A stretch of DNA of 64,000 nucleotides, from contig JAUMYN010000001.1 of assembly GCA_030528625.1 (NCBI GenBank), positions 1-64,000 of the forward strand, given 5' to 3'. Positions 59,634 to 64,000 of the stretch are shown in pieces. The notes beneath the pieces were generated by a model. The model did not search any database, was not told where the DNA came from, and saw nothing but the letters and a program-made list of their open reading frames with translations. Position numbers and translations under genes: made by a program. Each line of letters starts with the position of its first letter. Within the stretch, counting starts at the first letter, position 1. This DNA comes from Candidatus Saccharimonadota bacterium (GTDB lineage Bacteria; Patescibacteriota; Saccharimonadia; Saccharimonadales; Saccharimonadaceae).

Positions 59634-61124
59634 ATGATAGAAATTATCATCGCCGTCGCGATCGGAGCGACTGCCGGCGCTGGCGGTTTTGTGGCGTATC
59701 AACGTACGCGGCAAGTGAACGGCAAAAATCAGATTGAGCGCGACCTCGCTGCTGCCAAAAGCAAGGCCAGCGATATTGTCCTCAAAGCCAAAGACGAGGC
59801 GATGCGGATTGAGCAGGAACGGCGCAAGGAGCTGCAAAAGACCGAGAATCGCTTGGCGGATCGCGAGCGGACGCTGGATAACAAACTGGAGGAGCTAGAT
59901 CGCCGAGCGGAAAAGTTGCGCGTTCAAGAAGACGAAGTTGAGGCGCTCAAGCAGGAAATTCGCGACATTCGCACTCGCCAGCAGGAGAAGCTGGAGAAAA
60001 TCGCTGGCCTGAAGAAAAAAGATGCCGCCGACAAACTGATGCAGATGACCGAACGCGATGTCAGTAACGATTTGGTTGGTTTGGTGTCAAAATTACAACA
60101 GGAAGCAATGGATGATGCCGAAGAGCGGGCCCAGACGATTCTGCTGACCGCCATGGAGCGGATGAGCAGCGAAGTGACGGCCGAGCGTACCGTGACGGCG
60201 GTCAAGTTGACCGACGACGAGATGAAGGGCCGCATCATCGGTAAAGAGGGCCGCAATATCCAAGCTTTGCAGCGGGCGACTGGCGTTGACATTTTGGTGG
60301 ATGACACGCCGGGCATGATCATTCTTTCGAGCTTTGATCCAATTCGCCGCCAGGTGGCGCGCCTTGCCCTGGAAATGCTGATGAAGGACGGCCGCATCCA
60401 TCCCGCCCGCATCGAAGAGGTGGTGGCCAAGGCTCAGAAGCAGATTGATAAGGAAGTGAAGCAGGCCGGTGAAGACGCCATGCGTGAAACGGGCGTGGTC
60501 GGTATTCCGAAGGAAATGCTGCGCCTGCTGGGCGAGCTGAAATTCCGCACCAGCTACGGCCAGAACGTGCTGAAGCATTCGACCGAGATGGCGCAGATGG
60601 CGGGGATGATCGCTGAAGAAATTGGCGCTGATGTGCGCATCACCAAGATCGCCACACTACTACACGATGTCGGCAAGGCGGTGACGCATAAGATTGAGGG
60701 CAAACACCACCATATCGGCGCCGAGCTGGCGCGCAAGTACGGCATGGATGAGCGCATTGTCCACGCTATCGAGGCGCATCACGATGATATCGAGGCGACG
60801 ACACCAGAGGCGTTGATTGTCCGTGTGGTGGACGCAGCGTCGGCGGCTCGTCCGGGGGCGCGTAACATCTCGGCGGAGAACTTTGCTGAGCGGATGCGTG
60901 ATCTAGAAAATGTTGCCACTAGCTTCAAGGGTGTTGACAAGGCCTATGCTATTTCAGCGGGTCGTGAAGTACGGATTATCGTCAATAATCAAGATGTCGA
61001 CGACCTGAGTGCTATCAAATTGTCACGCGACATCGCCACAAAAATTGAAAGCACTATGCAGTATCCTGGCACCATCAAAGTGAATGTCATCCGCGAAACG
61101 CGGGCGATCGAGTACGCAAAATAA
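59634..61124 (+). CDS. rny: Ribonuclease Y
   Basis: 496 residues: N-terminal membrane helix (1-22), a long charged coiled coil (about 30-190), a KH domain with GRIIGKEGRNIQALQRATG and an HD domain with TLLHDVGKAVTHK. It starts mRNA decay at the membrane. A promoter-like TATAAT (about 59510) and a leader of roughly 110 bases precede it, with an imperfect hairpin ACCCGAG/CTCGGGG; AAAGGAACAG is the ribosome site. Confidence 0.96.
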   Translation: MIEIIIAVAIGATAGAGGFVAYQRTRQVNGKNQIERDLAAAKSKASDIVLKAKDEAMRIEQERRKELQKTENRLADRERTLDNKLEELDRRAEKLRVQEDEVEALKQEIRDIRTRQQEKLEKIAGLKKKDAADKLMQMTERDVSNDLVGLVSKLQQEAMDDAEERAQTILLTAMERMSSEVTAERTVTAVKLTDDEMKGRIIGKEGRNIQALQRATGVDILVDDTPGMIILSSFDPIRRQVARLALEMLMKDGRIHPARIEEVVAKAQKQIDKEVKQAGEDAMRETGVVGIPKEMLRLLGELKFRTSYGQNVLKHSTEMAQMAGMIAEEIGADVRITKIATLLHDVGKAVTHKIEGKHHHIGAELARKYGMDERIVHAIEAHHDDIEATTPEALIVRVVDAASAARPGARNISAENFAERMRDLENVATSFKGVDKAYAISAGREVRIIVNNQDVDDLSAIKLSRDIATKIESTMQYPGTIKVNVIRETRAIEYAK

Positions 61125-61669
61125 TGAAAGACGGATGGTTGCCGCGTGAGGAGTGGCTAAAGATGCTGGAGGCACGGCCGGCCAGCGCCGCGGTACTGAT
61201 AGAGAATTCGGCCGGCGAACTGTTGATCGTTAAGGCGCATTATAAGCCGCACTGGGGCGTACCGGGCGGCGTGATTGATGCTGGCGAAACGCCGCTGCAA
61301 GCAGCCCTCCGTGAGGTGGCTGAGGAAGTCGGACTGACGCTACGGCCAGCAGATCTGACTTTTTATGCGGTTGCCTCACGTCATAGCTCAGAGGCTATGC
61401 TGTATCAGTTCGTCTTTCGGGCACGCCTTGATAACGAGCGGCTTGCTGCGATTGTGTTGGCCGATGGTGAGATCGAGACGTATGAGTTTGTCAGTCGGCA
61501 GGCGGTGCTTGCGTCGGATCAGCAGTTTGTATGGTCGATTCAGCACTGGGCCGAGGGTAAACTTGGCGGATATGTCGAAACGAATATGAAACGCGATGGC
61601 AACCAACGTCATGAGACGGTGACGCAATATATCGCGATAACCAAGAAGGAGGAAACATGGGAACATTAG
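61124..61669 (+). CDS. Nudix hydrolase
   Basis: 181 residues with the Nudix box GGVIDAGETPLQAALREVAEEVG and strands PASAAVLIENSAGELLIVK before it. The enzyme cleaves nucleoside diphosphates linked to another group; the substrate is unknown. It overlaps rny in TAATG and gpmA by 13 bases, so the three genes are one operon. Confidence 0.9.
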   Translation: MKDGWLPREEWLKMLEARPASAAVLIENSAGELLIVKAHYKPHWGVPGGVIDAGETPLQAALREVAEEVGLTLRPADLTFYAVASRHSSEAMLYQFVFRARLDNERLAAIVLADGEIETYEFVSRQAVLASDQQFVWSIQHWAEGKLGGYVETNMKRDGNQRHETVTQYIAITKKEETWEH

Positions 61670-62292
61670 TCATTAGTCGGCACGGCGAAAGCGAGTGGAA
61701 TTTGCTGGGCAAGTGGACGGGCTGGACGGATGTCAGTCTGACGGAAAAGGGCGTGTCCGACACGGTGCGGCTGGGCGCGCTGCTAAAGGACATTACTTTT
61801 GACGCGGCCTACACTTCCAGCCTGAAGCGCACCCACCAGACCCTGGATGCACTGCTGGAGGGGGCGGGCATTGAAGGCCTGCCGACCACGCACGCTAAGG
61901 AGCTGGACGAGCGGGATTATGGCGACCTGACTGGCAAAAACAAGTGGGAGGTGAAGGAAGAAATTGGCGAAGAGGCGTTTAACGGCATTCGGCGCGGTTG
62001 GGATTATCCCGTGCCAGGCGGCGAGACGCTGAAGGATGTTTACGAGCGCGCCCTTCCCTGCTTCGAAAGGGAAGTGCTGCCTAGGCTCCAGGCGGGTGAA
62101 AATATCCTCTTGGTGGCGCATGGCAATTCCATCCGCGCCCTGATGAAGCACCTCGACCAAATCCCAGAGGCTGACATGGCGCATGTCGAAATGCCATTTG
62201 GCCAAGTCTTGGTGTATACTTTTGAGGCGGGTAAGGACCTGCCGGTGAAGAAAGAAGTGCGCTCGGTGGAGATTGCGCCGGTGAATGCGTAG
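61657..62292 (+). CDS. gpmA: 2,3-bisphosphoglycerate-dependent phosphoglycerate mutase
   Basis: 211 residues with the phospho-His motif SRHGESEWN, the partner TSSLKRTHQT and ELDERDYGDLTGKNK, the second His in LLVAHGNSIRALMKHL and GGETLKDVYERA. It interconverts 3- and 2-phosphoglycerate in glycolysis. The Shine-Dalgarno AAGGAGG is inside the Nudix gene. It ends before a strong terminator. Confidence 0.95.
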   Translation: MGTLVISRHGESEWNLLGKWTGWTDVSLTEKGVSDTVRLGALLKDITFDAAYTSSLKRTHQTLDALLEGAGIEGLPTTHAKELDERDYGDLTGKNKWEVKEEIGEEAFNGIRRGWDYPVPGGETLKDVYERALPCFEREVLPRLQAGENILLVAHGNSIRALMKHLDQIPEADMAHVEMPFGQVLVYTFEAGKDLPVKKEVRSVEIAPVNA

Positions 62293-62308
62293 ACTTTTGC
62301 GTACGGAT

Positions 62309-62346
62309 AATCCAGCACTGCCATGGTTGGTGGTGCTGGATTTTTT
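62309..62346 (+). terminator. Rho-independent terminator of rny-nudix-gpmA
   Basis: Stem AATCCAGCAC/GTGCTGGATT with a 14-base loop and a TTTTTC tail. Confidence 0.85.
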
Positions 62347-62394
62347 CTGCCGACTGTGCTATGCTGTAAGTAGGTGAGCGATTGCCCTCAGTTT

Positions 62395-62471
62395 CGGGGT
62401 GTGGCGCAGTTGGCTAGCGCGCGCGGTTTGGGACCGTGAGGTCGAAGGTTCGAGTCCTTTCACCCCGACCA
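62395..62471 (+). tRNA. tRNA-Pro (UGG)
   Basis: 77 nt with encoded CCA: C1:G72 pair typical of Pro, acceptor CGGGGTG/CACCCCG, anticodon loop TTTGGGA (anticodon TGG), T arm AAAGG/CCTTT. Confidence 0.94.
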
Positions 62472-62486
62472 CATATGAAACGTGAG

Positions 62487-62515
62487 AACCTCCGTCCTCA
62501 GGGCGGAGGTTTTTC
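62487..62515 (+). terminator. Rho-independent terminator after tRNA-Pro
   Basis: Stem AACCTCCG/CGGAGGTT with a 9-base loop and TTTTTC. Confidence 0.85.
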
Positions 62516-62597
62516 GTGGCTTCGAGGGCATGAAGCCGCCAGACCTTTCCCAGAGACAGCGATCATAAGGAAATAGATCAATATCCTCCTGGCTGCT

Positions 62598-63128
62598 TTG
62601 CTTATGTATGCTCAGGAGCGGCTAGTCGTGTATAATTTTATCTTAAAAGGAGGACGTATACGACGAGTCAATGTGCGCGGTGTTATTGTGAACGACAAGG
62701 GCGAGCTGTTTTGCCAGCGGCTGACGGCGCGTGACCGGGATGGGCGTGATTTTTGGTGCACGCCGGGTGGCGGGCTTGATATGGGCGAGAGCTTGCTTGA
62801 TGGTCTGCGTCGGGAGATGATTGAAGAGACTGGCGTTGCGCCGGAAATCGGGCGGCTAGTGTTGGTGCAGCAATTTACGGAGGGCGGCGAGCAGTCGGCG
62901 CATGGGCCGAGTGAGCAGCTTGAGTTTTTCTTTCACATTACCAATTGGCAGGACTATCAGCAGATTGACTTGGCGGCGACAACGCACGGTGTGGCGGAAG
63001 TTGCACAATGCGGCTTTGTTGATCCAAGTACGACAGAGATTTTGCCATCCCTGCTGACTGAGATTGACACGACAGCACTAGTTAATGAGCTGGCGCCAGT
63101 GATAATACATAGCGAGCTGCGTCCATGA
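62598..63128 (+). CDS. Nudix hydrolase, start uncertain
   Basis: The Nudix box reads GGGLDMGESLLDGLRREMIE with ETGV following, and VRGVIVNDKGELFCQRL is the first strand pair. The frame opens with an ATG at 62598, but a TATAAT box (62631-62636) and a very strong AAAAGGAGG (62645-62653) lie inside that reading. The nearest in-frame codon after this site is ATA at 62658, then GTG at 62673. The functional start is therefore probably 62658 or 62673, giving a protein of about 151-156 residues. It overlaps the next gene by ATGA. Confidence 0.8.
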   Translation: MLMYAQERLVVYNFILKGGRIRRVNVRGVIVNDKGELFCQRLTARDRDGRDFWCTPGGGLDMGESLLDGLRREMIEETGVAPEIGRLVLVQQFTEGGEQSAHGPSEQLEFFFHITNWQDYQQIDLAATTHGVAEVAQCGFVDPSTTEILPSLLTEIDTTALVNELAPVIIHSELRP

Positions 63129-63898
63129 TAGATGATCAGCAGACAATCAAGCACTACATGGTCGCTGCGGCCGCTACGATAGGTGTCGGGCTAGGATTGG
63201 TGCTGTTGGCGGCCATTGGTAGCGAGCTGTGGTCTAGCCTGCCCCAAGCTACCTGCCTCGTTCACGGCCCAGGCTGTTTTTGTGAAGCAGCCAGCGGCGG
63301 TTTGTTTAAGCAGCCGATGAATACGCTCAGTTCTCTGGCTTTTGTGTATGTTGGCGTCCTTGCCCTGCTACGTCAGCCAAGAGGCTGGCTATCGCTCCTC
63401 GCCTGGTCGCTGATAGTGACGGGAATCGGCAGTGCATTTTATCACATGAGCCTTAGTTTTGCGGGGCAGACCGCCGACGTGTTCGGGATGTATATGCTAG
63501 GGGTATTCATGGTAGTATATGCCTGGCGGCGGCGGAGTCGCTGGTTAAATTATGCACCGTGGCTGTACCTAGCGCTACTGGCTGGGTTGTCGACGTTATT
63601 GCTCATTGTGCCAGAAACCAGGCGGTCGGTATTTGCTCTGGTGATTGTGCTCGGTGCGGCGCTGGAGTATGCACTTGGCTGGCGGACGCACACAAGCTGG
63701 CGTTATATCACGAGCGGGCTAATCATCCTAGCGCTTGCGTACGGCGTATGGCTTATTGATACTCATCGGCTGCTCTGTGACCCTGGTGGTCTGCTACAAG
63801 GTCATGCGCTATGGCATGTATTGTGTGCGGTGATCGGGTGGTTATTGTATCAGCATTACGCCGTTAATGCGAAAGCTGACTCCGCTGTACGACAGTAG
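63125..63898 (+). CDS. CREST/ceramidase-like seven-helix membrane hydrolase
   Basis: 257 residues with about seven membrane helices. CFCEAASGGLFKQPMNTLSS near 55, GSAFYHMSLSFAGQTADVFG near 105 and QGHALWHVLCAV near 225 are the three CREST blocks that hold a zinc (His, Asp, two His). Relatives are alkaline ceramidases and PAQR-type hydrolases. In a bacterium without sphingolipid synthesis it might act on host lipids. Coupled to the Nudix gene by ATGA. Confidence 0.85.
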   Translation: MIDDQQTIKHYMVAAAATIGVGLGLVLLAAIGSELWSSLPQATCLVHGPGCFCEAASGGLFKQPMNTLSSLAFVYVGVLALLRQPRGWLSLLAWSLIVTGIGSAFYHMSLSFAGQTADVFGMYMLGVFMVVYAWRRRSRWLNYAPWLYLALLAGLSTLLLIVPETRRSVFALVIVLGAALEYALGWRTHTSWRYITSGLIILALAYGVWLIDTHRLLCDPGGLLQGHALWHVLCAVIGWLLYQHYAVNAKADSAVRQ

Positions 63899-63941
63899 GG
63901 GTTGGGTGGCCCCGCTGTTAATAATTTGCTATGATAGTGAT

Positions 63942-64000
63942 ATGTTACAAAAGGTGACACGTTGGTTTCGTGATGCGCCGCAGCAATTGAGCATTGGCGA
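63942..64000 (+). CDS. Start of an unknown gene (partial)
   Basis: The reading MLQKVTRWFRDAPQQLSIG continues beyond the window. A TATGAT box ends 6 bases before the ATG, matching the leaderless pattern seen elsewhere here. Too short to name. Confidence 0.5.
   Translation, partial: MLQKVTRWFRDAPQQLSIG

Overview
This 64 kb window (about 50-53% GC, standard genetic code with TGA used as stop) looks like chromosome from a Candidatus Saccharibacteria (TM7) member of the Patescibacteria/CPR. The reasons are the compact layout with many ATGA/TAATG gene overlaps, the shortened versions of universal proteins (HrcA, MutY, TilS, TsaB, ComEC), a PilB-C-M-N-O type IV pilus operon, surface proteins ending in an APNTG sorting motif, and repeated -10 boxes placed 6-7 bases before the start codon, which implies leaderless mRNAs. 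The taxonomic call is an inference from gene content; no rRNA gene lies in the window.

Layout. 1-4200 is an accessory toxin island: the end of an Rhs/YD-repeat protein with a barnase-like RNase tip, then small AT-richer ORFs that look like immunity genes and one orphan toxin tail. 4600-10600 holds a DsbA-like thioredoxin, a CBS membrane protein, aspS, a small hydrolase, a DUF2871-like protein and a reduced mutY. 10600-17100 is a mixed region with all three kinds of CAU-anticodon tRNA, an FtsB/DivIC-like protein, an FAD oxidoreductase without its redox cysteines, an ATP-cone protein, a CPBP protease and an SGNH hydrolase. 17100-27900 carries tilS, ftsH, murJ and then lepA, which is split into two complementary ORFs by a roughly 2.9 kb cassette (membrane protein, F420-type NADP oxidoreductase, LLM flavin monooxygenase, ArsR regulator), followed by HIT, nucleotidase and guanylate kinase genes. 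27900-40600 contains cell-surface genes (LssY-like, two APNTG proteins, a Tat operon with tail-fibre-like proteins) interleaved with heat-shock genes hrcA-grpE and dnaK. 40600-42500 is NYN-dnaJ. 42600-49700 is an amidoligase cluster: a DUF1704-type metallopeptidase, a CphA-like Mur ligase, two ATP-grasp ligases, a broken third ATP-grasp gene, and a RimB-RimK pair. 49700-64000 has tRNA-Lys, comEC, the pilus operon, tsaE/tsaB, rny, Nudix genes, gpmA, tRNA-Pro and a CREST/ceramidase-like membrane hydrolase.

How the parts work together. The three heat-shock transcription units each carry a CIRCE operator whose 9-base spacer contains the likely -35 hexamer, so HrcA binding would sit on the promoter. 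Pilus, ComEC, sorted surface proteins, Tat export and the Rhs toxin fit an epibiont that adheres to, takes DNA from and competes on a host cell. The strongest candidates for something undescribed are the split lepA with its embedded redox cassette and the split cyanophycin-synthetase-like ligase plus DUF1704 peptidase cluster.
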